Positions 40,503 to 53,227 of a stretch of DNA of 64,000 nucleotides are shown one piece after another; within the stretch, counting starts at the first letter, position 1, and the number at the start of each line of letters is the position of its first letter. The notes below the pieces were generated by a model. The model was not told where the DNA came from. It did not search any database and saw only the letters and a list, made by a program, of their open reading frames with translations. The DNA is from an uncultured bacterium. Its GTDB lineage: Bacteria; Acidobacteriota; Thermoanaerobaculia; Multivoradales; J023. The translations under genes and the position numbers were made by a program. The DNA lies in contig CALFAM010000308.1 of the NCBI GenBank assembly GCA_937948815.1, forward strand, positions 1 through 64,000. Reading direction: 5' to 3'.

Positions 40503-41813
40503 ATGAGGATCCTCTACCAGCTCGCCATGGGTCTTGCGCTCCTCGTCGTCGCGCCTTTTTCGCTCGCGCGCCGGGGGGCCCACTACCTGCCGACCCTCCG
40601 CCAGCGCCTGGGTGGTTATGCCGCCGTGGCGTTGCCTGGCGAGGGGGCGTTGTGGATTCACGCCGTCTCGGTCGGCGAGGTGGCCGTGGCCGCGGCTTTG
40701 GCACGAGCACTTCCGCCAGACCTACCGCTGGTGATCACGACCGTGACTCCGACCGGGCAGGATCGAGCACGGGCCGCCTTCGCGGACCGGAATGCATCGA
40801 TCGCCTATTTGCCTTTCGACCTCGGCTTTGCCGTTCGCCGCTTCTTCCGGCGCTTCGAGCCCGCCGCACTCATTTTGGTCGAGGGAGACTACTGGCCCCT
40901 GATCTTGAGCACGTGCCGGCGGCGCCGAATCCCGGTCTCGGTCGTCAACGGACGCGTCGGCACCACCAGCTTCGGCCGCTGGCGCAGCCTGCGCCACTTC
41001 GGGCTGGGCAGCGCCTGGGCGCGCATTCATCGAGCGGTCAGGCTGTTCGGCGTGCAGACCGCCGGCGACCGAGAGCGCCTGGTCGCACTCGGCGCAGCAG
41101 CTGAGCGCGTGACCGTCACCGGCAACCTGAAGTTCGAATCGCCCGAACCGACGATCGACCCAGCCCTCGAGGCGCGCATTCGGGAGCTGGCGCACGGGCG
41201 ACCGATCTTGGTTGCCGGTTCGACGATGCAGGGCGAAGACGAGCCGGTGCTCGAAGCTTTCATTACCGCCGGTGGCGGGGACCGGGCGCTGCTCGTGCTG
41301 GTGCCACGCCACCCGGAGCGCTGGGACAGCGTCGCCTCGCTGGTGAGCCGGCGGGGACTGCGCCTCGTACGCCGGAGCGATGGGGCGCCTCCATCCGCCG
41401 ATCTGGCTGCTCCGGTCGACGTGCTGCTGCTCGACTCGGTGGGCGAGCTCGCCGGCGTCTACCGGCTCGCGGCCGCGGCTTTCGTCGGTGGCACGCTGGC
41501 CGAGACCGGCGGCCACAATCCCCTCGAACCGGCGCGTTTTTCCGTGCCCGTGCTCGTGGGCCCTTCGATGTTCAACTTTCGCGAGATGGCGGTCGCGTTC
41601 GACACGGCCGGCGCCTGGCGCCGCGTCGCCAATGCGCAGGAGTTGGGCACGGCCTGGCGTGACCTGCTCGACCAGCCGGCTGAAGCGGCGGCGATGGGGC
41701 AGCACGGACGGAGCCTGATCGAGGCCCACCGAGGGGCCCTCGCCCGAACGAGCGAAATGCTGGCGCCGATGCTCGGCTCGTTGCCGGGCACCGCAACCCA
41801 GGAGGCGCCATGA
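40503..41813 (+). CDS. waaA: 3-deoxy-D-manno-octulosonic acid transferase
   Basis: LWIHAVSVGEVAVAAALARALPPDLPLVITTVTPTGQDRA...YLPFDLGFAVRRFFRRFEPAALILVEGDYWPLIL...VTGNLKFE...GGHNPLEPA. Confidence 0.93.
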   Translation: MRILYQLAMGLALLVVAPFSLARRGAHYLPTLRQRLGGYAAVALPGEGALWIHAVSVGEVAVAAALARALPPDLPLVITTVTPTGQDRARAAFADRNASIAYLPFDLGFAVRRFFRRFEPAALILVEGDYWPLILSTCRRRRIPVSVVNGRVGTTSFGRWRSLRHFGLGSAWARIHRAVRLFGVQTAGDRERLVALGAAAERVTVTGNLKFESPEPTIDPALEARIRELAHGRPILVAGSTMQGEDEPVLEAFITAGGGDRALLVLVPRHPERWDSVASLVSRRGLRLVRRSDGAPPSADLAAPVDVLLLDSVGELAGVYRLAAAAFVGGTLAETGGHNPLEPARFSVPVLVGPSMFNFREMAVAFDTAGAWRRVANAQELGTAWRDLLDQPAEAAAMGQHGRSLIEAHRGALARTSEMLAPMLGSLPGTATQEAP

Positions 41814-42907
41814 GTGAGATCGCCGTGACCCTGGACCCGCCGCGTCCTTCGCGATCGCCCTGGCAAGGGCTCTATCGCGCAGCGCATCGCTGGCGGCGAC
41901 AGCGCGCGGCTGCGCGCGCCAAACGCCTGCCGCGTCCCGTGATCAGCATCGGCAACCTGCATTTGGGTGGTTCCGGGAAAACACCGTTGACCGCGGCAGT
42001 TGCTTCGCATCTCCTGCGCCGTGGTCTCCAGGTCGCCATCCTTTCTCGCGGCTATGGCCGGTCTGAGAGCGGCGTGCGGGTGGTGAGCCAGGGTGATGGC
42101 CCCTTGCTCGGGCCCTCCCTTGCCGGCGACGAGCCCGTGTTGCTCGCTGGCTTGGTCCCTGGGGCTGCCGTGGTGGTTGGCGCCGACCGCCACCAGGCCG
42201 GCAAGCACGCCCTGCTCCGGCTCGACCACTCCCCGGACCTCTTTCTGCTCGACGACGGCTTCTCCCACGTCAAGCTTCACCGCGACATCGACATCCTCGC
42301 CTTTCCGGTCAGCGATCCATTCGGCGGCGGCCGCTTGCTGCCGAGTGGCAGGCTGCGCGAACCGCTCGAGTCCGCACGTTGGGCCGACGCAGCGGTGCTT
42401 ACCGGCGTGCCGGAAAACACGATCGACCTCACCCTGGGTGATCAGCTCGCCCAGGGCCTCCGCGCCTACGGCTTCAGCGGACCAGGCTTTCAGTGCGCGG
42501 CCCACACTGGACCGGCGAGCCGAGTCGATGGCACCTTGATCGCGTCGGGCAGCAAAGTCGTGCTGGTCTCGGCGATCGCGCGCCCCGATGGCTTCGAGGC
42601 GTCCGCCCTCGCAGCGGGGTTCCAGATCGCCTCTCATCTGCGCTTCCGGGACCACCATGCCTATCCCGACGCCACGCTCCAGATGATTCGGACCGCTTTC
42701 CGCACTGCCGCGGCCGATCTGGTGCTGGTCACCGGCAAGGATCGCGTCAAGCTCCAAGGACGTCTCGACTTGCCACTGGCCGAGCTCCCTGTTCGATCCG
42801 AGCCCGAAGCCGGCTTCTTTTCCTGGCTCGATGGAAAAATCGATCATCTGGTCCAGCGGCCTGCTTGCGCGCCGGACGGTGAGCCCTTCAGCGAAGCGAG
42901 ATCGTGA
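41810..42907 (+). CDS. lpxK: Tetraacyldisaccharide 4'-kinase
   Basis: PVISIGNLHLGGSGKTPLTAAVASHLLRRGLQVAILSRGYGRSESGVRVV...GDEPVLLA...LLDDGFSHVKLHRDIDILAF. Confidence 0.94.
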   Translation: MSEIAVTLDPPRPSRSPWQGLYRAAHRWRRQRAAARAKRLPRPVISIGNLHLGGSGKTPLTAAVASHLLRRGLQVAILSRGYGRSESGVRVVSQGDGPLLGPSLAGDEPVLLAGLVPGAAVVVGADRHQAGKHALLRLDHSPDLFLLDDGFSHVKLHRDIDILAFPVSDPFGGGRLLPSGRLREPLESARWADAAVLTGVPENTIDLTLGDQLAQGLRAYGFSGPGFQCAAHTGPASRVDGTLIASGSKVVLVSAIARPDGFEASALAAGFQIASHLRFRDHHAYPDATLQMIRTAFRTAAADLVLVTGKDRVKLQGRLDLPLAELPVRSEPEAGFFSWLDGKIDHLVQRPACAPDGEPFSEARS

Positions 42908-43428
42908 CCTTTCTCCGCGCACGCTGGCTAAAGCTGGTCCAGGCGCTACGCCCTGGCGCTCGCGCGGGTCGCGGCGAGGACATCGCCCTGTGCCGTGCCA
43001 TCGAGCAGCACGGCTGGGAACACGTGCACCGAGCCGACACCCGCGAGCGGGGAACCGTGCTCCTGATCGCGAGCGGCAATCGCGGCCTTGCCTTGCGCGC
43101 CGCGGAGCTCTGGTTGGCACCGGCCGATGTCGCGAAAGTCGACCACCTCGCTCCGGATGATCCGACTCGCGAAGCCCTGGTCGACGCCCTGACAGCGACC
43201 TTGGGTGAGGGCAAGCGCGTCGTCGTGACCGCTCGCACGACGCGATTGGCGACCGCGCTGACCGCCGAGCTCGCCCGCGATATCGGCTGTTCGGTTATCC
43301 CGGTTGTCGCCCGCGCCGCCGGCAAAGCTTCGACGCTGACCCTCGGCGCGCCGATCACGGCGGCACCCGACGAAGGCCATGCCGCCCTCGAAGTCCGCCT
43401 CAGATCTCACTTCGATTCTTCGCCCTGA
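42904..43428 (+). CDS. Hypothetical protein, possibly a shortened LpxL/acyltransferase-like protein
   Basis: GTG start overlapping lpxK stop; ERGTVLLIASGNRGLALRAAELW and GCSVIPVVARAAGKASTLTLGAPI weakly resemble LABLAT-family strands. Confidence 0.4.
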   Translation: MTFLRARWLKLVQALRPGARAGRGEDIALCRAIEQHGWEHVHRADTRERGTVLLIASGNRGLALRAAELWLAPADVAKVDHLAPDDPTREALVDALTATLGEGKRVVVTARTTRLATALTAELARDIGCSVIPVVARAAGKASTLTLGAPITAAPDEGHAALEVRLRSHFDSSP

Positions 43429-43488
43429 TCACGCAACACCCACAGCCCGTGTGGCGCGCCCGACCCGGGTGATTGCGGAAGCAGAACG

Positions 43489-43998
43489 CTAGCCGACCTC
43501 GAAGAGGGCTTCGCCCCCGTCGACGGCCTGGCCTTCTTCGACCAGCACCTTCTCGATCGTGCCGTCGGCTTCAGCCTCGATCTCGTTTTCCATTTTCAGG
43601 GCTTCGAGCACGGCCAAGCTCTCACCGCGGGCGACGACCTGGCCTTCTTCGACCAGCACTTTCTTGACCACGCCCGGCATGTAGGCAGTGACGACCTTCT
43701 TCTTTGCGCCTTGGGCACCGTGCGCCTGCTCGGCGAGGTAGGCAAGGGGGTCCATCACCGTGACCTCGCGCAGGCCGCGATAGGTCGAGACGCGGTAGCG
43801 GTCGTCCGCCAGCGGGTGGGCCGCGACTTCGTACTGCTTGCCGTCGACGATCAGGCTGCGCAGCACGCCTTTGTGCGTGGCATCGACCTCGTAGGACCGC
43901 TCGCCGACGGTGACCCGCCAGCCTCCAGAGTGGGCCTCGACTGTTGCTTCTTCCGTCCGCTCACCGCCATCGGAGCGGGTGCTCACCACCAGCTTCAT
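43489..43998 (-). CDS. Biotin carboxyl carrier (acyl-CoA carboxylase) protein
   Basis: GVVKKVLVEEGQVVARGESLAVLEALKMENEIEAEADGTIEKVLVEEGQAVDGGEALFEV; biotinylation motif EALKMEN. Confidence 0.93.
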   Translation of the reverse strand: MKLVVSTRSDGGERTEEATVEAHSGGWRVTVGERSYEVDATHKGVLRSLIVDGKQYEVAAHPLADDRYRVSTYRGLREVTVMDPLAYLAEQAHGAQGAKKKVVTAYMPGVVKKVLVEEGQVVARGESLAVLEALKMENEIEAEADGTIEKVLVEEGQAVDGGEALFEVG

Positions 43999-45575
43999 GC
44001 GTTGCTCCCTGCCACGGATTCCCGGCGTGAGGCTTGCCGCCAGGCCGCTCGCGGACCCTGCGCGGCACCTGCGTTCGACACGGAGGTCGCGCTGTTCTGG
44101 CGTTCGACATGCGCGACGATTGCCGCCACCAGCGGGAGGTCGCCATCCGAGTCATCCGCCGGTCGCCCCCAGGTGCCGTCACCGAGCTTGCGGTCGAGCA
44201 TGCCGATGTCGAGCGCGCCGCTGCGAAAATCATCGTCCGCGAGAATCTGCTGAAACAGCGGGGTAGAGGTCTGGATGCCCTCGATCCGCAGCTCGACCAA
44301 CGCCCGCTCGAGGCGGCGGATGGCGCACGCGCGGTCCGCGCCCCAGACGATCAGCTTGGCGATCATCGGGTCATAGTGGATGGTGATTTCACTGCCTTCG
44401 AAGGCCCCGCAATCGCAGCGCACGCCCGGACCATCAGGCCATCGGAGTGCCGAAATGCGGCCCGGCGAAGGCGCGAAGCCACGAAAGGGATCCTCGGCGT
44501 AGAGGCGTACCTCGATGGCATGGCCGTTCGGCTCGGCAGTGCCATCGTTCCAGCTCGGTGGCAGGATGTCGGCCAGGTGCTCACCCATCGCCACCCGAAG
44601 TTGGGCGCTGACCAAGTCGACCCCGGTCACCATCTCGGTCACGGGGTGCTCGACCTGTAGCCGTGTATTCATCTCGAGAAAGAAGAACTCGCCACGCTTG
44701 TCGAGCAAAAATTCGACGGTTCCAGCGTTGGTGTAGCCCACGGCTTCGGCCGCGCGGACCGCCGCGTCACCCATTTTGCGCCGCAGCTCCGGATCGACCA
44801 CCGGCGAAGGCGCTTCTTCGAGCACTTTCTGATGGCGGCGCTGGAGCGAGCACTCGCGCTCGCCGAGCGATACGACCCGGCCATGTTGATCGCCGAGGAC
44901 CTGGATCTCGACGTGGCGCGGCTCCACCACGTAACGCTCGACGTAGACCGCACCGTCTCCAAAACTCGCCTGGGCCTCCGAACGTGCGGCGCGGAAGGCG
45001 CTGGCAAGATCGCCTGGGTCGTCGACCCGGCGCATGCCCTTGCCACCACCACCGGCGGATGCCTTGATCATCACCGGGAATCCGATGCGTTCGGCTTCGG
45101 CGGCGGCGGCGGCTTCGTCGGCAACCGGATCCTGGCCACCCGGAACCACCGGAACCCCCGAGCGGATCATCAAGCGACGGCTTTCGATCTTCGAGCCCAT
45201 GGCGGCAATGGCCGACGGGGGCGGTCCGATGAACGCAATGCCCCGTGCCGCGCAGGTCTCGGCGAAGGCGCTGTTCTCGGACAGGAAGCCATAGCCCGGA
45301 TGGACGGCATCGGCACCGATCTCGACCGCCAGATCAGCGATCGCGTCAGCACGGAGGTAGGACTCGGCGGACGATGCCGGGCCAATCCGGTAGGCCTCGT
45401 CGGCCAGGTGCACGGCCAGCGCGTCGCGGTCGGCGTCGGAGTACACCACCGCGGCGGCGATTCCGTGCTCGCGAAGGCCTCGAATGATGCGCACAGCGAT
45501 CTCGCCCCGGTTGGCGACCAGCACTTTGCGGAACGAGCGGACCGAAGGTTGATCAGGATCGCGGGAGGTGCTCAT
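43995..45575 (-). CDS. accC: Biotin carboxylase subunit
   Basis: FRKVLVANRGEIAVRIIRGLREHGIAAAVVYSDADRDALAVHLADEAYRIG...KASAGGGGKGMR...ERECSLQRRHQKVLEEAPSP...FFLEMNTRLQVEHPVTEMVTGVDLV. Confidence 0.95.
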   Translation of the reverse strand: MSTSRDPDQPSVRSFRKVLVANRGEIAVRIIRGLREHGIAAAVVYSDADRDALAVHLADEAYRIGPASSAESYLRADAIADLAVEIGADAVHPGYGFLSENSAFAETCAARGIAFIGPPPSAIAAMGSKIESRRLMIRSGVPVVPGGQDPVADEAAAAAEAERIGFPVMIKASAGGGGKGMRRVDDPGDLASAFRAARSEAQASFGDGAVYVERYVVEPRHVEIQVLGDQHGRVVSLGERECSLQRRHQKVLEEAPSPVVDPELRRKMGDAAVRAAEAVGYTNAGTVEFLLDKRGEFFFLEMNTRLQVEHPVTEMVTGVDLVSAQLRVAMGEHLADILPPSWNDGTAEPNGHAIEVRLYAEDPFRGFAPSPGRISALRWPDGPGVRCDCGAFEGSEITIHYDPMIAKLIVWGADRACAIRRLERALVELRIEGIQTSTPLFQQILADDDFRSGALDIGMLDRKLGDGTWGRPADDSDGDLPLVAAIVAHVERQNSATSVSNAGAAQGPRAAWRQASRRESVAGSNA

Positions 45576-45880
45576 AGCGGCCGGATGATATCCCACCGTG
45601 GCACTCGCCTGGCCGGATTCGCGGCGCGATGCACGCGGCCTCTCGGCGCGGTGCCGACGACTATGATGCGCCCACACGGTGCGACCCAGAACGCCCGCTT
45701 GGCCGGTACCGTGCGTTGCGAGCAACGGGTACACTCCCCACCGCGGGCACCGGCGCCGGCAGAGCGTTCCAGCCCTCGCCATGGTGGACGCTCCGAGCCC
45801 ACCGCCTCGACGATCTTGTCCGCGCGCGACATCTTGGCGACCTACCCATAGACCCGTACCCAACCACCGTGAGCCCAGGC

Positions 45881-47182
45881 ATGACCCGCCGAAACCTTGG
45901 CAGAACCGACCGCGTGCTGCTTTTGCTGCTCCTCGCGCTCCACATTCTCCCGTTCGCATCGCGGCCGGCTCTGATCGGCGGCGACGAGGTGCACTATGCG
46001 CTGATGGCGAGCTCCATGGGTATCGACGGCGACCTCTCGCTCGAAGCAGACTACGAGCGGGTGGCGGCGGGCTCGCCGGCAGCAGGCCGCAAGCATGCCG
46101 GGCAGGAGCTCGACCGGCACCTGATCGAGGTCGGCGACCGGAAGGTCTTCGCCCATCCTCTGGGCCTGCCGGCGGCCGCGGCACCCTGGATCCACATCCA
46201 GCATCGGATCGCCCCGGGTGCCGCACCGGATCTACTCCTCGCACTCCTGAGCCTCAGCGTTACCGGGCTGGCCCTGGTCGCCGCCTACCGAACCCTCGGC
46301 GGGATCTCCGGCGCCCGGCCCGGGACGGCTTTGGCCACCGTTCTTCTGATCTACTTCTCGACTCCGCTGTGGTTCTACAGCCGGACCTTCTTCACCGAGC
46401 CGTTCCTGGGTTCGATGGCCGTGCTTGCCGGTTGCGCCCTGGTGACCGGTCGCTGGCGAACCGCGTCGTTCCTGCTCGGCGCGCTTTTCCTGCTCAAGGA
46501 AACCGCCGTCTTGCTGATCCTTCCGCTGCTCGCGTTCACCTTGCATCGCTTCGGATTCCGGCGTGCGGCGTGTCTGTCGATCGGTCCGGTCGTCGCCTTT
46601 GCTCTGTTCTGCGCCAAGAACGCCTACGTATACGGAACACCCTTGACCACCTTCCAGCCGTTCCGGTCCGGATCGTTGCTGGACGGCCTCGTGGGTCTCG
46701 CCATCGACCCGAGCAACGGTGTCCTCTTTTTCGCGCCGACGCTTCTCGTCGCCAGCCTCGGCTGGATTCGCGGTGCACCGCGGGATGCCGGCCTCACGCT
46801 CGCGCTTCGCTACGCGCTCTTGGCGGTCGTCGCTTGGGTGACGATGACGGCACTATGGGTGGACTGGACGGGTGGCTCCTCCTACGGCCCCCGCTTGCTG
46901 GTCCCGATCATGCCCCTCTTCGGGCTGCCCCTCTTCTCGCTCCTGCAATCGGCCACACCCGGAATGCGGCGGCTGGTCTTCGGCGCCGGGGTCGCCGGCT
47001 TTCTGGTCAGCTTCTGCGCGGCGATCGATCCCTTCCACGCTTTCTGGTCGACTCCGGTGCACACGATCGTGATCGAGCACCCGCTCGGACTGTTGCTCGG
47101 GCTGATCACCATCGGCTTCGTCTGCCGACGCCTGCAGACTAGGATCCATGCGCAGCCTGGCGCCGTACAGGTAGAACGTTGA
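45881..47182 (+). CDS. Polytopic membrane protein, glycosyltransferase-like (GT39/GT-C)
   Basis: GGDEVHYALMASSMGIDGDLSLEADYE...WFYSRTFFTEPFLGSMAVLAGCALVTGRW; multiple TM helices. Confidence 0.6.
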   Translation: MTRRNLGRTDRVLLLLLLALHILPFASRPALIGGDEVHYALMASSMGIDGDLSLEADYERVAAGSPAAGRKHAGQELDRHLIEVGDRKVFAHPLGLPAAAAPWIHIQHRIAPGAAPDLLLALLSLSVTGLALVAAYRTLGGISGARPGTALATVLLIYFSTPLWFYSRTFFTEPFLGSMAVLAGCALVTGRWRTASFLLGALFLLKETAVLLILPLLAFTLHRFGFRRAACLSIGPVVAFALFCAKNAYVYGTPLTTFQPFRSGSLLDGLVGLAIDPSNGVLFFAPTLLVASLGWIRGAPRDAGLTLALRYALLAVVAWVTMTALWVDWTGGSSYGPRLLVPIMPLFGLPLFSLLQSATPGMRRLVFGAGVAGFLVSFCAAIDPFHAFWSTPVHTIVIEHPLGLLLGLITIGFVCRRLQTRIHAQPGAVQVER

Positions 47183-47222
47183 GGGTGCCCAACGCCCTCC
47201 CCATCTCCGAGGAGACCGAGCC

Positions 47223-48653
47223 GTGGCATGCGACCCGCTCCGTTCGTCCAACGTCCGCTCGCTTCGCTCGACCGTGCTGGCCTGTGGCCTCGCGCTCACG
47301 CTGGCAGCGGGTCTCGTGGCTGACGACATGTCGATCAAAGTAGACGAGCCTTTCCCCAATCTCGTGCTCCGCACCCTGGACGGCGAGCTGAAGACGATCA
47401 GCGACTTTCGCGGTACGAAAGTCGTCCTGCACGTCTTCGCCTCCTGGTGAGCGGGCTGTCGAGTACACGTGCCCGGGTGGCACGACGCGACAGCAGCCTT
47501 GCAGCGCGCCGGAAAGGTGCAGATGGTCGGCATCATTCAGGAGCAGAATCCCGATCGCTGCCGGCTATTCATGCAGTGGCAGCAGATGGACTGGCCGATC
47601 CTGGTCGACACCTTCGACCTGCTCGAGGTGAGCGTGGTGCCCCTGACCTACGCCATCGACGAGCACGGCATCGTGCGCCGCGCAGGCCTGCGCCTCGGGG
47701 ACGCCGAGTCCATTGAGGAGACCTTCCTCGACAAGACCTGGCCGGCACCGGGCCAAGACGGTGAAGCGCCAGCGGGCGACCTGACAGTGGCCACCCGCCA
47801 GCTGCGGGCCCTTGCCGCCCAGGCGACCTCGGGAGCCCCCGACGACATCGGCCAGGCGCTCGATGCCTATGAGCGCCTGGTGCGCGATCAGCCCGACAAT
47901 GGCTGGGCGCACTTCCGTCTGGCCGCGGCCTACCGCCTGCGCTACGACTCGACCGGCCGGCAACCCGAGGACTTTCAGCGCGCGGTCGACCACTGGCCAC
48001 GAGCCCTCGAGATCGACCCCAACAACGACATCTGGCGCCGCCGCATCCAGCAATACGGCCCGCGGCTGACCAAGCCCTATCCGTTCTACGACTGGATTCC
48101 GGCGGCACGGGAAGAGATCCTCGCGCGCGGCGAAACGCCTGTGTCGCTCACCGCCGAGCCCACCGGCGCCGAGATCGCCAGCCCCAGCCGCGACTTCGAC
48201 GCCGCCGTCAGCACGGTCGCGTCACCAGATCCCGAAGGACGCGTCTATCGCGACCGGGCCGAAGGCGACACCCGAGCCCTGATTCAGGCCGAGATCACCA
48301 CCGTGCCGAACGTCGTCGCCCCCGGCGCCGCCACCCGCGCCCACCTGGTATTTCGCCCCAACGAAGGCCGGCTCGCGCACTGGAACAACGAGACCGAGCC
48401 GCTCCGCGTGTGGGTCGAGCCTCCGCCTGGCTGGCATCTCGACCACCAGCTCCTCACGACGCCCAACCACGAGCAGCCGACCAGCAACGAGACCCGGAGC
48501 CTCGAGCTCGAGATCAAGGTGCCGGAGCAGGCCGTCAGCGGGCCGGTCGACGTTCCGGCCTACGCCCTCTACTACGTCTGCGAAGACGAGAACGGCACCT
48601 GCCTCTACCGGCGCCAAGACCTCACCATTCGCGTCGACGTCCGCGGGCCCTAG
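47223..48653 (+). CDS. Probable selenoprotein: thioredoxin/redoxin-like domain (UxxC) plus TPR-like and C-terminal domain; TGA at 47448-47450 read as Sec
   Basis: Track ORFs 47223-47450 and 47469-48653 are in the same frame; read through TGA: ...LKTISDFRGTKVVLHVFASW-U-AGCRVHVPGWHDATAALQRAGKVQMVGIIQEQNPDRCRLFMQWQQMDWPILVDTFDLLEVSVVPLTYAIDEHGIVRRAGLRL... Redoxin fold continues across the TGA. Confidence 0.85.
47448..47494 (+). promoter_or_regulatory. Candidate bacterial SECIS element (UGA + downstream stem-loop)
   Basis: After TGA: outer stem GCTGTCG (47455-47461)/CGACAGC (47488-47494); inner stem CGTGCC (47468-47473)/GGCACG (47479-47484); apical loop CGGGT starting 24 nt after the TGA. Confidence 0.8.
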
Positions 48654-48859
48654 ACCGGCCTCACGGCGGACGTTGCACCCGCGTTCCGTCCGTTGTCCAC
48701 AAAGCACCGAGATCCGCACGGTGGCATCCAAGCTCTCGACAGCGGCTTTTACCCGAGCATCGAAGCGCATACTTCGACCGTGAGCGAAGTGGTCTCCTCT
48801 CCCGAGCCCTAGGGTTGGTGCCAGGCACCATCATGACCCTCGCTCCGGGAGAGCCGAAC

Positions 48860-49912
48860 ATGCTTTGCACCGCCATTCCGCGATTTCGCCATTCCAGAAC
48901 GCGACTGTTTCTCGCCCTTGCGTACGTGTGCGCGAGCGGCGGGCCCTTGCTGGCGAGTCAGGGATCGCTGCCGGTCCGCACCCATCCGGTCGACGTTCGC
49001 GACGGCCTGCGGGTCGCTCTGCATCGGTACCAGCCGGCAGAGAAGTCGATCCGCGCATCGCTTCCGGCCGTGCTCTTTCTCCATGGCTCGACGTTCCCGA
49101 CCAAGCTCTCTGCGGGCTACGTGTTTCCAGATGGAAGCTCGTGGATGGAGCACTTCTCAGACGCCGGCTTCGATGTATGGGGCCTCGACTTTCTTGGCTA
49201 CGGAGACTCAGACCGCGACCCAACGATGGTCGGCGAACGACGAGACGGCAAACCGATCGGCCGGGTACCGGACGCGGTGATGCAAGCTACGGCGGCCGTC
49301 GCGGCCATGCGCGCCGCGGGGGTCCGTCGCGTTGCCGTCGTCGCGCATTCCTGGGGCACGATGGTCGCCGGCAGGCTGGTACAGGACCATCCTGACCTCG
49401 TCGAGCGCCTGGTTCTCTTCGGCGCGATCTCGCCACGAAGCGAACCCTCCGCGCCCCGCGCCGCCATCGCCTTCCAGGAGGTCACGGTCGCGCAGCAGCT
49501 CGCGCGCTTTGCCGGCCAGGTTCCCGAGGGGGAGGCGGGCGTCCTCGTCGAACCGCGGCTGGAAACCTGGGGCTCTCGGTATCTCGCGACCGACCCAACG
49601 AGCCCAGAACGCGAGCCTCCGGCAGTACGTGTCCCCTACGGCCCGGTGGTCGACACGCTGGAAGCTTGGGCCGGACGACTCCCGTACGAACCGAAGAAGA
49701 TCCGGGTGCCGATACTATTAATTCGGGGCGAATGGGATCTGGTTACGACCGCAGCCGACGCGGCGTGGCTGTTCGATGCTCTGGTGGCCGTACCCGAGAA
49801 ACGGAGCGTCGTGATCGGTCACGGCACCCACCTCCTGCACCTCGAGCGAAGTCGTTTTCAGCTCTATGACGAGGTCGCCGCCTTTCTCGCCGCCGACTCC
49901 AGCGAGCGGTAG
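48860..49912 (+). CDS. Secreted alpha/beta hydrolase
   Basis: PAVLFLHGSTFPTK...DVWGLDFLGYGDSDR...VAVVAHSWGTMVAGRL...PILLIRGEWDLVTTAADAAWL...VVIGHGTHLLHLE; signal peptide. Confidence 0.85.
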   Translation: MLCTAIPRFRHSRTRLFLALAYVCASGGPLLASQGSLPVRTHPVDVRDGLRVALHRYQPAEKSIRASLPAVLFLHGSTFPTKLSAGYVFPDGSSWMEHFSDAGFDVWGLDFLGYGDSDRDPTMVGERRDGKPIGRVPDAVMQATAAVAAMRAAGVRRVAVVAHSWGTMVAGRLVQDHPDLVERLVLFGAISPRSEPSAPRAAIAFQEVTVAQQLARFAGQVPEGEAGVLVEPRLETWGSRYLATDPTSPEREPPAVRVPYGPVVDTLEAWAGRLPYEPKKIRVPILLIRGEWDLVTTAADAAWLFDALVAVPEKRSVVIGHGTHLLHLERSRFQLYDEVAAFLAADSSER

Positions 49913-49991
49913 ACGCTGAAGCAGAAGCTGGCGACGTCGGCATCCTTGGCGGGTCGACCGCCCGTCCCGATGAGAGCGTCCCGATTACCCT

Positions 49992-52612
<2,621 letters not shown>

Positions 52613-52616
<4 letters not shown>

Positions 52617-53227
52617 CGTCTCGCGGGGGCCCAGGATGACGATTCGTCGTACCCGCGAAGCTGGCTGCAGAGCCAGGCGCGTGCCATGCGCCAGCGCCGC
52701 GTCACCGTGGCGCTCGAGATGCCCAGCACGAGCGCGATTTCCTCCCGGTCGAGACCACCGAAATAGCGCAGCTCGACGATCCGCGCCTGCTGCGGGTTGC
52801 GCTCGGCCAGCCGGCGCAGGGCCTGGTCGAGGGCGAGGAGATCGGGATGGCGCCTGTCTGGCTCCGCGGCGGCTTCATGGAGGGGCAGATCTTCGCTGCC
52901 GCTGCCGCGCTTCGACGCCAGGTGCTTGCGCGCGTGGTCGATCAAGACCTGTCGCATGAGCCGGGCACATAGGGCAAAAAAGTGCGCCCGGTCATTCCAC
53001 GAGATCTTCTCCATGTCCGCCATGCGGAGAAAAGCCTCGTTCACCAACGCCGCCGAAGCAAGGGTGTGCTGCGCGCGCTCCCCGCGCAAGATATTGGCGC
53101 CGAGCGCGCGCAAATGACCGTAGACCAACGGCATGAGGGCATCGAGCGCGCGCCCGTCGCCGTGGCCCCAGGCGGCGAGCAAAGCCGTGATCGACGGCTG
53201 ATCGGCCTGCGTGGCCTCCTCGGTCAC
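52613..53227 (-). CDS. ECF-type sigma factor (TIGR02999-like)
   Basis: ITALLAAWGHGDGRALDALMPLVYGHLRALGANILRGERAQHTLASAALVNEAFLRMADMEKISWNDRAHFFALCARLMRQVLIDHARKHLASKRG; adjacent kinase. Confidence 0.9.

Noticed and set aside
45572-45880. ORFs on both strands between accC and the GT-like gene
   Set aside because: No consistent start/SD or fold; treated as intergenic.
47469-48653. Calling this ORF alone as the CDS (GTG start)
   Set aside because: It would begin inside the redoxin fold just after the CxxC-equivalent; the upstream in-frame segment supplies the signal peptide and first half of the fold.
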